Assembly: GCA_023614405.1 (NCBI GenBank)
Contig: CM042684.1
Coordinates: 209,938,941-210,002,940 of the forward strand
DNA length: 64,000 nt
DNA from: Avena insularis
Taxonomy: Eukaryota; Streptophyta; Magnoliopsida; Poales; Poaceae
Direction of reading: 5' to 3'
Shown: positions 24,568 through 35,409 of the stretch, one piece after another
Numbering within the stretch: the first letter of the stretch is position 1
Layout: every line of letters begins with the position of its first letter
Program-made: the position numbers and the translations under genes
Notes under the pieces: generated by a model
Told to the model about the DNA's origin: nothing
The model's database searches: none
Seen by the model: the letters and a program-made list of their open reading frames with translations, nothing else

Positions 24568-25867
24568 TGAAGGAAATATGCCCTAGAGGCAATCATAGAG
24601 ATGATTGTATTTCATATGTATCCATGAGTTTTTATAATGTTCATTGAATATCCATATATCAGGCAACATGTATTGATTGGAAATTATGTGAATTGTTTGT
24701 GAAACTCTTTACTTGTATGGTTATCTAATAGTTGTCCCTAGTCGGAGTTCATGTGAGGACACACGTGAATATTAGACTAGCACATCGATTGGTTGATGAC
24801 TATGTTTCGCAAGTCATAGACATGGAGATATCAAACCAATGATGTGGACACATGTTATGAACATGGGGTTGGACTGACCCAACTTGAGACTGGGGCAATA
24901 ATACTTGCAGCTCTCTCTACACATCATGTACGTTTTGTCCTTAGACCTGAGATTGTCACATATACTTGATATGTGGATCGACCTACCTTGCGGCTATCAA
25001 ACACTACTCCGTAACTGGGTAGCTATAAAGGTAGTTTTCGGTTTTGTCCTAATACATGCTGCAAGGCATTGGTAAATCAAGATGGGATTTGCCCCTCTCT
25101 ACTTGAGAGAGATATCTCTGGGCCCCTCGACTTAATGGATCCAGAAATGCATGGCAGTGCTACATATGGTTAGGAGTTAACCTAGTGAAGGGATTCCGAA
25201 TCAAAGTATCAAGAAAGAGAGGTCAGCTTGGAGCTAGACCAAATATCGTAGGGCAAAGGGAAAGACATGTACTCAACCTTGTGATGGTTCGTCTGAATGA
25301 TCTTTATATGCATTTAGGAGTTAGCACGTCTTTCTAGAGGCCGCTACCAACTATTGACAGAGTAAGTGTACTTCTGTCATGTCTATACATGTATGAACCT
25401 ATAGGGTCACATACTTTAGGGGCTAGAAGCTTAATGAGGATTGGATCCGAATTAGACTAGGCTTAGGCTGCTAATGGGATACTAATGTAGAAGCCCACCA
25501 GGGATGCCTATATAAGAGAGAGTGAGGCGAGATGAATAGGCTTGAGCATTCCACCCAGCTGCCACTCCTCTCACACCTGTCTTGCACGTGCGGACCTAGC
25601 AGTCTACCGTGTGACCTTCCACTCCGGACGTGTGGATACCTCAGAGGTGTTGCTGTTGTAGCACATGGACGAGCGACGCATAGGGGAGCCGCTCGTGGGA
25701 CGAGGACAAGGAGGAGACATAGAACATCTACACTACCACGACGTGCTTCATAGAGTTCCGCAACTATGCATCTAGTGGCAATCCCGTGATCTATGACAAT
25801 AGTATTCCTGGTTGTCGCGGTAGAAATTTTTGATTTTACGCTAGTGTAGCCTACCCGTGACCCCACA
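24568..25867 (+). repeat. Right (3') LTR of copia A
   Basis: 1300 bp, TGAAGGAAATATG to CCCCACA, in the same orientation as the left LTR. TATATAA at 25509-25515. Confidence 0.93.
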
Positions 25868-25872
25868 GTGCT
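25868..25872. repeat. Target-site duplication GTGCT (right), copia A
   Basis: Matches 8347-8351 exactly. Confidence 0.95.
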
Positions 25873-25976
25873 GCCTCAATAGGCGACTCGCAAGGGCGAA
25901 TAATGCCACGAAGAGCACGTGACGCAAGATGGTCAGTGGCCGGCTTAGATCTGCCATTGCCACGACGAGGGGCCAT
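25868..25976 (-). pseudogene. Acidic protein pseudogene, 5' part
   Basis: Minus-strand ATG at 25974-25976 opens MAPRRGNGRSKPATDHL and continues in frame to RPCESPIEAA at the copia A junction. It joins 7751-8351 without a frame change once the insertion is removed. The start is a good plant context (CACGATGGC). It defines the N-terminus of the unrecognised acidic protein. The shared upstream region separates it from the plus-strand coiled-coil gene. Confidence 0.6.
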
Positions 25977-27279
25977 CGTGCTCGAGGAAGTTGTTCAGAA
26001 TGAGCGATGGCGGGTACACAGAGTTGGGTGCCGATCTGATCAAGGGGCGAGCAACGGTTTCATGTGTCGTGTACACGCATGCATTTTTCGATTATTAAAA
26101 AAATGTATTATCTCCCGTACTGAACATAATTTGATCACAACAAAAGTGGCACAACGTATTCTAGACTCGTAAATATCCCGTGCATGCCTGTCGACGTGGA
26201 GTTCAACATGCGTTCAATCGACGTGGAGTTCAACGTGCCAACGTGATCGTGCAACAGTTGCGCGCATCATTGCCCCGTCAACGCATGACACACGCACACA
26301 GGACATGCACGCCGATGCCCGTGATTACCACCCAACCCCACTCATTTTTAATGGTAAGATCGCACTCCTTTTATTATATACTGGATTTTAGGCAGCGCCG
26401 AAGACCATTGAACTGTCCATCGCAATAAAGACAAGTCCCATCGATTCCCTATCCCTGGCTTCTTTGAGAAGGTAGACCATAGATGGTGGTCTTGTATAAT
26501 AGTACTAGTACTACTGGACGACAAGCTATACTCTTTGACTCTTCTCCCACACTAATCTCTCTCTTCTTCCTCCTGCCGCCAGCTCCCTCCCCTACAAGCC
26601 ATGGCTCCCCTGAGGAGAGGCCGGTCGACCATCTTCGCGGAGAAAAAGGAGAGAGCTCGTTGCCAGGCTGTTCTTGCTCTACCATCCCCTCAAGCCCCCC
26701 TCTCACTTAGGCCCAATCTCTCCCGACAATGGCGCCGAATGTTCTAGCAGACGAGGGATCCTCGCGGTACGGTCTTCTTGTTCTACTTCATCTCCATCTC
26801 CTTCTCCATCATGATCTTATTCTGCTTATTCTTGTTTTTATTCTTCTTCTTGCTCTACCTCTTCTACGTATTACCGGCCGACCGTGGAACCAGAATCAAC
26901 CACGATGGCAGTGTTGCAGGACCCGTTCGGTCCCGTTCCATGTCTCAGCGAGGTAGCAAATCTCCACACTATTATTTTTTGAGTTGTAATGTGGATTTCT
27001 TACAACATGTCCGCCCCGCATTGGTCTTTTTTTGCGAGTTGTATTAGTTTTCATGATTATGGCTGTATCTCTTGGTCTTTCCTTAATACCGCTGTTCATA
27101 GATTCAATGGGGATTTTGTGATTAGGATTAGTTTATCGTGATTATGACTGGATCTCTAGGTCCATTTCTAATACTATTGTCCATAAATTCAATGGAGATT
27201 TTGTAATTTGTTTTAGTATTCACCCGGAACCTAGAGTGTAATTATAGAATTTCTATTTCAATTAACATGAACGATGCAG
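25977..27279 (+). other. Intergenic region and uncertain 5' part of the coiled-coil gene
   Basis: Contains a short direct duplication (TCGACGTGGAGTTCAAC at 26191 and about 26218). Candidate plus-strand starts lie at 26600 (MAPLRRGRST) and 26729 (MAPNVLADEGSSR). A frame with VLQDPFGPVPCLSE ending at a GAG/GTAGC donor near 26955 would splice in phase to the AG at 27278-27279. Exon structure here is a guess. The region could act as a shared promoter for the acidic gene and the coiled-coil gene. Confidence 0.4.
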
Positions 27280-27759
27280 CGATCAAAGGCCGAGTACCGT
27301 GACAAGGTGGTCGCGATCAGTGCCTAGATTGATAACCAACACGAGCTTGCACGCTCCCTCACCCAAGATAATGAGAGCCTACTTAAGCATTTATCTGTAC
27401 AGAAGGAGATCTTGCTAGATTTTGCACGTGACATCGTGAGGCTGCAGAAAGTGCTCGACCGTAACTTGAACATGCAAGAATAGGCCATCAAGATAATCAA
27501 CGATCTCATGGAGGAGAAGAAGAATCTCGAGATAAGGTGCACCCTCCTGCAGGATTAAGTCACCGAGGCACTCATAGGACGCATCGAGGAAACCAAGGCT
27601 GCCATCCAAGCCTACCATGACAGGAACCATTGCCTGGATGCAGTGAAAGAGATGAAGGAGGACATGAGCAGAGGGATCACCATACTCGAGGGTGTTTGAA
27701 AAGAGAATGAGGAGCTAAGGGCTTGTCTGGAGACATATCGGAGCTATGCCCAAGTCTGA
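27280..27759 (+). pseudogene. Coiled-coil gene remnant, block 1
   Basis: An exon-like frame of 160 codons after a GCAG acceptor: RSKAEYRDKVVAIS, LARSLTQDNESLLKHL, FARDIVRLQKVL, IINDLMEEKKNLEIR, KENEELRACLETYRSY. Charged heptad-like spacing suggests a long coiled coil. At least four in-frame stops precede the end (after ISA, NMQE, LLQD and EGV), most at positions where Gln or Arg would fit and so consistent with C-to-T. No enzymatic motif is seen and the family is not recognised. It resembles the tail of the GRF pseudogene only in being coiled coil. Confidence 0.55.
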
Positions 27760-28218
27760 TTCCCGTTAGAGGGGGCACGAATATCAGTTCATGCTCCACT
27801 CTTTTTGTAATATTTAGGGTTCAGGGAGCAATGACCAAGTCTGATTCCCGTTATAGGGTGCAAGAAGAATCCTAGGGCACCTCCTTATCTATCTGGACAT
27901 GTCTAGGTGTTCATGTTCATGAATGGACACCATGAGCTCTTTCCATTATGTATCTGGACATGTGGTGCATTATGCATTTTCCACTACTATTTGGTGACCT
28001 AGGAAAAACCCACAGCACACTAAACTGCAGATAAACCTTATTTGCTTTAAAATTGAAATTATGATAGTGCCACTAGTCGATTCATAAAATGTTGATTAGT
28101 CCTATATTGCTTCTTCCTTGAAATTATGACAGTGCCACTAGTTGATTCTGTTAATTATGGAAACTAACCACCTTGTCCTGGTGAACTGAACAAATCATAC
28201 TATATATTTTTGTTGCAG

Positions 28219-28588
28219 GGAAAGAGGCGAAAGCTCAACCAGGACCTGGGACCTGGCTAAATGACAATATAGACATCCAAAGGGAGAAGAAGTATTCCTA
28301 GAAGCTGGCCTTTGACCACCTGCGCGCTGAAGTCGTGGTCCTTTTTGACAAGTGCCAGAAACTGAAGGAGGTAAACGCCGGCTGGGAGAAACTTCATAGG
28401 GAAGGTCTCACCTCAGCTAGTAAGCAGACGGTGATCATGAATGGGCTCATGAAGGAAAATCGTATGGTTATGGACCAACTTCTCGAATCCTCGATGAAGA
28501 CCGGAACTCAAAAGCGCATCGACAAAATCTCAAGGAGCTGGCTGATCTTAGGGAGGAAAACGGGCAGCTCCGGGCCATGCTCGCTTGA
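28219..28588 (+). pseudogene. Coiled-coil gene remnant, block 2
   Basis: After a TTGTTGCAG acceptor: KEAKAQPGPGTWLND, then KKYS, TAG (Trp expected), KLAFDHLRAEVVVLF and MNGLMKENRMVMDQLLES. A single frameshift near 28500 then leads to LKELADLREENGQLRAM and a stop at 28586-28588. AATAAA at 28727-28732 is a fitting polyadenylation signal. The ending REENGQLRAML resembles KENEELRACLE at the end of block 1, so the blocks may be duplicated modules or two exons of one gene. Function unknown. Confidence 0.55.
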
Positions 28589-28821
28589 ACCCAAAATATG
28601 TCTATTTAGTACTGAACTACTTGTTTTATCCTTTATAGTGGTGATTTTGTAAACGTGAACTTAACTCTATGCCTGATATGTGTATGTCTGAAATTAATTT
28701 GCTCGAGGATTGAGTTTGGCTTAGCTAATAAAGTGCAACTACAAGTCTTACAGTTAACTAGTTTCAGGCATTGGCACGTCATAAATTATTCATCTAGAAT
28801 TTCCTTTATCCTATGTAGTCT

Positions 28822-28826
28822 GTCCT
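28822..28826. repeat. Target-site duplication GTCCT (left), element D
   Basis: GTCCT before TGGCGAGGGG; identical bases follow the right LTR at 38222-38226. Confidence 0.93.
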
Positions 28827-29229
28827 TGGCGAGGGGTAACCTCGGAAATGCCCATGATGATGGACTTGGGGTTTCACAGAAAAGAGAACACTGTGGATTT
28901 CGTCGGATGTCAGGGAAACAATGAAGACAAAGTCGCCTTAATATCGAGTGAACACGCTATTACAAGTTGTCCTCTAGATTTCTGTGTTCCCTTGCTTGGG
29001 CTTCTCCCGTCCTATATATAATAGGCCGGGTCTCAAAGCTGTATGCGGATAGGTTTCATACATGCGTAATTACAACACCAACACAATGTCGGTTTATAAT
29101 ATCTTTCCTAATATAAAGCCTTTGTCAGTTGCTTTCTTGGGCCGCCATCTAGAATCTTCATGGGCCGTAGGCCTTTTACCCAATAAAGGGTAGCGGATCA
29201 TAAGCATCTGAGTAATCGTACCTATGTTA
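28827..29229 (-). repeat. Left LTR of element D (3' LTR)
   Basis: 403 bp, TGGCGAGGGG to CCTATGTTA on the plus strand. TATATATAA at 29013-29021 lies within a short AT-rich block that can be read on either strand. Confidence 0.9.
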
Positions 29230-30350
29230 GTAGCCCCAGAGACTCTACTTGAATCGTAGTTTCAGGTTGAGTCTCAAAGTTTATTTTCCTTTATTTTTTT
29301 TCGCTTTTTGCGTTTTGCAGGGATTTGGTACAACGAGTTTGATGCTTCTGACGGATCGGGAATCAGTTAATTGCTCCTGGGCAACAACAAGGTTGTCCTA
29401 CATCAAATTCAAGTCCCCAGGCTCGAATCTAGAATTTTTAACTGGCATAATTCAGTTCGAGCCGCTGAGGTCTTACCGAATACTGAATTCCAGTTTTCAA
29501 TTTTTATCGGGAACCCAACGTGTCCGTCGGGATTTTTCATCATATCTTTTATACAAATATTTTACTGGCAGAGCGCATTCTTGTGCGATTACCAGGCCAC
29601 ATAGGACGAATCCTGGGGTCTTACCTTCATGTTTCTGAACACGGCATTCGGATTTTTGTCGCGTCGGGTGCGATCCGAGAATTTTTTTGCTTTATAGTGA
29701 CTGAAGAACTTTTTGCTTTTTGTAACCTGCTCCCGATAGGAGTATTTGTCATCGAATGTTTCCTTTGTTTTTCTTTATCAGGTGCGCGCCAGCGCTGCTG
29801 ATAGGAGTAGCCTCCGAGGCTATGTTTGGATATATGTATCAGAACATAGGCTCAAAACTTAATTTTATGATGCCAGTGGTTTTATATTTTTATCAGGTGC
29901 ACGACCAGTGTTCCCGATAGGAGTAGCCCCCAGGGCTACAGTCGTAATAATGTATATTCGAGTGTAGTCTCAAATCTTCTCCTGGATTCGACTCAAATAT
30001 AATTTCTTTGGGTCATATTGTTAAAAACAAGCCGCAACTCCTACAATGTTTTCCACGGTGACGTTAGTGATGACATACCTAATGCTGTTGATTTTCAGAG
30101 AAAACGTCCTGACGGGACGTGTCGAACATGATCCCATGTAGCAGTAATGATGACGCATGATAGCGTATTCAGCGGAGATCCTTGACTGCACGTCCCCTCT
30201 CTGCGCGAAAATCGAGGCGTCACACGCTGTTCTCCGTTTTTACCATAGCCATAACTTCTTTTAACCTTTTCCTTTAAGGATCCTTTGTAACACGTGTCAT
30301 CATCATACGATCTTCTGTCAGTTTGATTTTGCATCGAACGATTCAGTCCT
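29230..30350 (-). other. 3' untranslated part of D with repeated PPT-like blocks
   Basis: Noncoding. Minus-strand motifs ending GGGGCTAC or GGAGGCTAC recur at about 29230, 29805 and 29925; the first touches the LTR and is the probable PPT. The last two sit in an imperfect repeat of about 115 bp (ATCAGGTGCGCG at about 29779, ATCAGGTGCACG at about 29893). Confidence 0.6.
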
Positions 30351-30365
30351 CGCGTCATTGCTCTT

Positions 30366-30371
30366 TATAAA
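30366..30371 (+). promoter_or_regulatory. Possible TATA box of the antisense gene in D
   Basis: CTTTATAAAG, about 140 bases before the ATG at 30510. Confidence 0.5.
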
Positions 30372-30509
30372 GAAGGGATATGTGTTTTATCGTTTCACCT
30401 TACTCCCCCCTGCGCCATCTTCCTCCTTACGCTCTTGCCCCTTGCGAACTCCTGCTCTTGCTCCCTTGCGAACTTCGGTTTTCGTGCTCTTTTTCCCCTT
30501 TTCGCTGCC

Positions 30510-33256
30510 ATGGGCAAAAGCAAAGATGTTGGGACTTCCGCTGCCGCCGCGAAGGCCACCATGAAGAGGGCCGTCGGGTGGGCTCCCACCAAGTGCACGA
30601 CGCGGGAGCTCTGTGAGGTGTGGAACTCCGGCCTTCTGACGGAGGGCTCCTTCAAGCTCCCCGGAGACGAAGATGCTCCCATCCCCGAGCCTGGCTGGAG
30701 GTAATGTTCCTTCCTTTCGCATTCCACGGTCTTTCTCTTCTTATCCATGAGTTTCTTCATGGCCTTTTGTTTGTCTATGGCGTGCATCTTTATCAACTCA
30801 CACCCAATTCTATTCTCCATGTTGCTTGTTTAGTCACTCTTTGTGAGTGTTTCCTTGGGATTCATCCCCATTGGGGCCTTTGGAAATACTTCTTCTATGT
30901 TTGTCGTAACACCACTAACACCATTGTCCGTGATGTTGGTGGCGCCATTTTTTCTGTCCGATCCGACGTTGATTACTTGGACTTCAAACTTACTAACTCT
31001 ATCCAAGGTTGGAAGTCCAAGTGGTTTTATGTCAAGGATCAGCCACTCGAAGGCCAATCTTTCGGGTTAGCCCCCTTTGAACCTAAGAAAACATGTCGTA
31101 AACTTGACTCTAGGATCAACGTCCTTCTACCGAGGAAATGGCAGAAATCCAGCCCTATCTCGATCGTATTTCAAAGCTGCAGTATGAGGTTGGTAAGGAA
31201 TTGTCGGGTCTCCAGGTCCTAGCATACTTTTTGCGGATTCATGTCCAGCCGCTACAAGCCCGGCTTTCTAGCATGTGGGCATACACCGGGAGGAGGACCC
31301 GATGAGAATTTCTTCGGAAGACCTTGCCCTCAAGGTGTACGAGAAAAGAGTCCGGAGCTTCACCACTTTGACCGCAAAAAAGTCAGTTCCTTCAACTTGT
31401 CTTGTTTAGCCATTTGGCAAGAAAAACGGCTTCCCGAGGTAAATTTCCGTTGCCTTCACCTATTCTGTTCTCCTTTTTTGTATGCACTTGTACTCTTTTT
31501 TGATGAAAAGCATTTTTACACGTCTTCTGCTTGTGTAGGATTTCGATCATCTTAACTCGCTTCCTCCTCTTCCTGGAAGCTGTGAGCCCCCTGCCCATTC
31601 TTCCGCATCCGACGATCTCCCTATGAATAGGACTGCCACGGATGAGGAAGGGGAGTTCTCTTTATCTGAATCTTCTTCAAAGACGCAATCTCTTCCTTTA
31701 GCTAGATCCGAAGATTTCCGCATGGAGCATGCTGGCAAAAAGAGGAAGTGCTCTTATGCTGTGGAAAGGGTCGAGGACTCAGATGACTCGATTGCTTCCA
31801 AGCCTTTTGGTACTTCTTCAATTGCGATTGCTCCTGCGTAGGTGAATTTGTTCCGCCTTGCGCAGGATGTGTCTTCGTAAGTGTTCGACTGCTTCTTTTT
31901 CTATTTTTACCAGGTGATTTTACTGCTGATGCCTATTCCAATTTGTGTTGTTCCTTTGAAGTGATGATGAGGATCCTCCCGCATCTCCTCTTCGTGCATC
32001 CGTGGGTTGTTCTACAAAGAAATCTCCTCCACCGTCGGTGGAGCTGAAGGAAAAACTCCTGTCTCCTCTAGAGAAGGTCATCTAGAAAGATGCTGCCACT
32101 TCATCCAAGCCACCGCTGCAAAAAAGGAAGAGAACGGAGGGTAAAGGGGTGGTGATATCAAAAAAACCTGTTGATGTGGATATGAAATATGTCAGCCACT
32201 CTGTAATTTGTAACTTTTTCTGCCTGTAGCCTCTTTTATTTTTTGCCCTGATATCTTTTGCTGGGATGTTCTTCTTCAGCCTTTGATGCATGAGATTTTC
32301 GACATGGCTTCTCGATTTATAAAGATTTGTGATGAAGCCGAAGAAATGAAAGGTATGCCCTTGTTTTGTTTTCGGGATTTACTTGTGAGGTTTTCTTCCT
32401 TGGTTTTCATGATCCTGTTATGTAGCAACTGCCAAAGAATCCGAAGTTATTCGGGACCAGGCGATGAAGCGTGCCGATGACCTAGAGGCCAAGCTGCGGG
32501 TTGTTGAGGAGGCTTTGTAGGTTATTAGGCAGAAAGCAAAGGCTGATGCCAAAGAACTGGCCAAGCAAGCCGCTATTCGAGATGAAAATCTTCGGAAGCG
32601 CTTGGAGGCCCTTAGTGCTTCTCTGACCCATAAGTTTTCTTCTCTTATGTGTCTTTATTTCATTCCTCCCCTTTGGTAATCAATCCTTTCCTTCTTATTT
32701 TATTTTCAGAATTGACTGGCCAAGACCTGACGCTTCATGGAGATAAGAAGGTTGATCCTTTATCGGATGTTGTTAGCACCTTGGAGGCCAACAGTGTTCG
32801 TGGGCACAACCTTCTTGTCCGCTCCCGCCGTGCCTTTAAGAATCTTCACGCCAAAATATTTCCAACCAAGGACGTGCCGAACAACCTGCATGATCTTGTT
32901 GCCATTTTCGGTGTTGATCCCGGCCCCCTTGTTGGTTATAGTTTTTGACGCAGTCAAGGAGCGGCACCGAAACTTCGATGGCCCTGGCGATGGCGCACGG
33001 CAAGAAGGTCGATTGGGAGAAGGTTAGCTCCTCTGTCCCAGTTGCCCCCAATGGCCAAGCAGTTGACCTGAAGCCTTATATTAAGAGGGCCAGAAAATAT
33101 TCTCGGCTGCTCCTAGGTCTAGGCTCGGGTTCAGAGAACCTTGTTGCCCCTTCTTCAGCTTCCCCTGCTACGATGGGCGCCCCTTCTTCGGCTAGTCCTG
33201 TAACTAGTGCTCCTTCCGCTAGTGCCACCCTGTCTTTGAAGGATATGGTGTCGTAG
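30510..33256 (+). pseudogene. Antisense gene of element D, Transposase_28-type, N-terminal and middle exons
   Basis: ATG in a strong context (GCTGCCATGGGC) opens MGKSKDVGTSAAAAKA, then GWAPTKCTTRELCEVWN and LPGDEDAPIPEPGWR. A small frameshift at about 30702 leads to VMFLPFAFHGLSLLIHEFL and HWGLWKYFFYVCR, with SIQGWKSKWFYVKD after that. These are the hallmarks of the plant family labelled putative gypsy type transposon (Pfam Transposase_28). Further exon-like pieces follow: YLDRISKLQYEVGKEL, QPLQARLSSMWAYTG, an acidic/serine region (31623-31840), coiled-coil pieces near 32420-32640, and LTGQDLTLHGDKKVDPLSD to SLKDMVS. Introns with GT..AG are visible between pieces; several stops and shifts break the frame. 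Its biochemical role is unknown. Confidence 0.75.
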
Positions 33257-33417
33257 GCTATGTTTTGTAACTTTTATCGTGTCTCCCTTCATTGTAATGA
33301 ACCTTGAGATAATCCAGCCTCCCTTTGCTTCTCTTTACAAGAAAGCAAAATTTGAATATATGTGTGTGAGCTTGCTTTTGTATGCTGAGTGTTTCATATA
33401 TTTTTTGTCTTGTTAGA

Positions 33418-34263
33418 TCTTGAATGATTCTTTGGCTCCTTATGGTCCCGCGCAACTGTTGGGTGTTGTTCCGTCCTTCGCTATAGTAGGTGCGACCAGT
33501 TCCGCCATCGTGCATACGGTGGATGCGCCATTGTAGGCTGAAAAGATAGAACAGGTGAAAAAACTTGAAGGAAAACTGCGGGTTGTTCAATCGATGGTGG
33601 ATGCTTCCCAATCGAAAACACGCCAGGCCCTCAACCGTGAGGCTTTTTTCTTGGAGGAAATCTCCAGGGCGAGCGAAAAGCTGTTGTGTAAGTTGTATTT
33701 TTCTTCGGTTGCTTTTCCCGTCTTGCTAGAAATTAATTTCTCCCCGATTTGTAGGCATTCGATTGTGCGAGAGGGAGGAAACCCAGCGTCTGTGCGACCG
33801 GATCCACGCTCTTGTGTCTGCCTCTCGAAGTTCTGAAATAGATTTTTGGACTGATCACCGTCGTGCCTACAGTATGGCGCTGCTACAGGATTGCATATCG
33901 AAGCTAGAGCAATTTTTCAAGTGCTGTCGCAGATCTCTAGCTATTGTTTACAATGTCATGCTTCCTCAGGATCCTCAACCTCAGACCTTGGCAGATTTAA
34001 TTGCGAAGTTTCGGCAAGGTGAGAGGATCCACCATTATGTGAAGCTTCAGCTTGTGGCGGGTGCCAAGCTCGCGCTCTCTTGGGTGCATGCGCATCACCT
34101 GACATTGGATCTGGACGTTATATCTTCGGGTTTGCCTCCCCCTTATGATGGCAACCTTGTTTATATGGCACCTCATTACGCCGCCGCTCGTAGACCCGCC
34201 ATTAGGATTGTGCGTAGGTGCTTAGAAGCAGACGAAGAATTTTTTGTTAACTTCGAGATCTGA
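33418..34263 (+). pseudogene. Antisense gene of element D, C-terminal exons
   Basis: Continues the gene above after a TTGTTAG acceptor. ILNDSLAPYGPAQLLG and a stop after TVDAPL are followed by IEQVKKLEGKLRVVQSM, a coiled coil that ends at a GTAAGT donor near 33690. The acceptor at about 33753 opens CEREETQRLCDRIHALVS, and the frame is then open through SKLEQFFKCCRRSLAIVYN, ADLIAKFRQGERIHHYVK and DEEFFVNFEI to a stop at 34261-34263. This last exon is the best preserved part. It converges on the end of gag/protease with about 350 bases between. Confidence 0.7.
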
Positions 34264-34619
34264 CTGCTTGTTTATGCAGCCTTGTACTGTATAGCTGAAA
34301 ATTGTATAGACAGTTATCAAAAAGGTCGTATGTTTTGTATGAGATTTTGATTGCATGTTGTATTATTTTAATCTGGGGACCCGACGAACTAATGTTCGTG
34401 TGCCATAGAAGTTTGTATTTCGCGGAATACTTTCCTTGTTCATTGACAATAATGGGTAGGAGTACATTGCGAGGGCGTGATCGCTGGCCATTGGCCTTTA
34501 TTGAATATAAAGTGCATCTAAATGGAGGTTTTTTGAAGGAACTTCGGCTTCTGTTCTTGGGGGTATTCATCCTCTTACATGTCGTGGTGCTCATGTCTTG
34601 TCAAATCAGTGGGTCTTCT
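34264..34619. other. Spacer between convergent genes of D
   Basis: Noncoding stretch where RT and integrase would be expected in an autonomous element. No RT or integrase motif in either strand. Confidence 0.6.
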
Positions 34620-35270
34620 TTATGCGGGACCGTTATTGGAGGCCGCGTACGCTGCTTTTGCGAGACTGTTGCGTATTTGATCTTCTGCCGTTTTCTTTTT
34701 GCGGGTGTGTGCTTCATGTATCGGTTCTTCGTCCGATATTTTCAGCAGTCCAAGTCCTGCCTCCATCCCGAAAGGTTCCGAGATTTTGTTGAATTCCCGA
34801 CCACAGTTATCCGCGCGGATGAAACTTCCTTTGACTGTTATGACCCCATTGGGGGCTGGAATTTTTAGCACTAGATATGCATTGTGAGGTACTGCCATGA
34901 ATCTAGCGAAATCTGGTTGTCCCAGGATCACATGGTATTGAGATGGCCAGTCCATGACTTCAAATTCCAGCTTTTTTCGTCTAAAGTTATTTTTTGACCC
35001 GAAGACTACATCGAGCTGGACTTTCCCTAATGGAGTTTCGGCTTTCCCTAGAACTATCCCGTGGAAAGTTCTGTCTATTGTTGCTAGATTCGTCATGGAC
35101 CAGTTCATGGCCCGCACAGTTTTGGCGTAAATCAGATTGATGCTGCTTCCTGCATCCAGGAAGACCTTGCTCATGTTGAACCCGCCGATTTGCACTTCCA
35201 CTATTAGTGCTGACTGGCCTGGCTGAGGGACCCGTAATGGATGGTCAGCTCTGCTGAAAGTAATTTATTG
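34620..35270 (-). pseudogene. Element D aspartic protease
   Basis: Minus-strand open frame with VEVQIGGFNMSKVFLDAGSS, followed by INLIYAKTVRAMNW, the retropepsin pattern of gypsy elements (D-A/G-S-S in place of D-T-G). LEFEVMDWPSQYHVILGQPD, the usual C-terminal half, also follows. It ends about 90 codons later in a Lys-rich tail (TRKKKTAEDQ) where the RT linker would begin, but no RT follows. A stop lies upstream near 35265 (Gln position). It would cleave the gag polyprotein. Confidence 0.85.
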
Positions 35271-35409
35271 TTCTGACCAATGGAGATACTCCAGTGTAGG
35301 AGGTGGCCTTGTTACTGCCAAATTTACTTGTCTAGTGATCAATTTATGTGTTCTGTGAGAGGGTGGCCCCTTCTTGATCATCGACACTACTCCCTTTGAC
35401 CTGGGGTAT

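Larger units (their letters stand above)
8352..25867 (+). mobile_element. Ty1/copia retrotransposon A (with two nested insertions)
   Basis: Complete but decayed copia element of 17.5 kb, of which about 9.7 kb is copia A or its own once a solo LTR (10457-11842) and copia B (16055-24421) are removed. The order is LTR, PBS matching initiator Met tRNA, leader, gag, protease, integrase, reverse transcriptase, RNase H, PPT, LTR, which is the copia order (integrase before RT). LTRs are about 1.3 kb and resemble the Angela/BARE group (AATATGYCCTAGAGGCAATC near the start). A perfect 5-bp duplication brackets it. Multiple stops and frame changes make it non-autonomous today. Confidence 0.95.

Noticed and set aside
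30510..34263. Host gene encoding the Transposase_28-type protein
   Set aside because: It lies inside LTRs that share a perfect duplication and belongs to a gene type known from gypsy elements, so it is annotated as element cargo.
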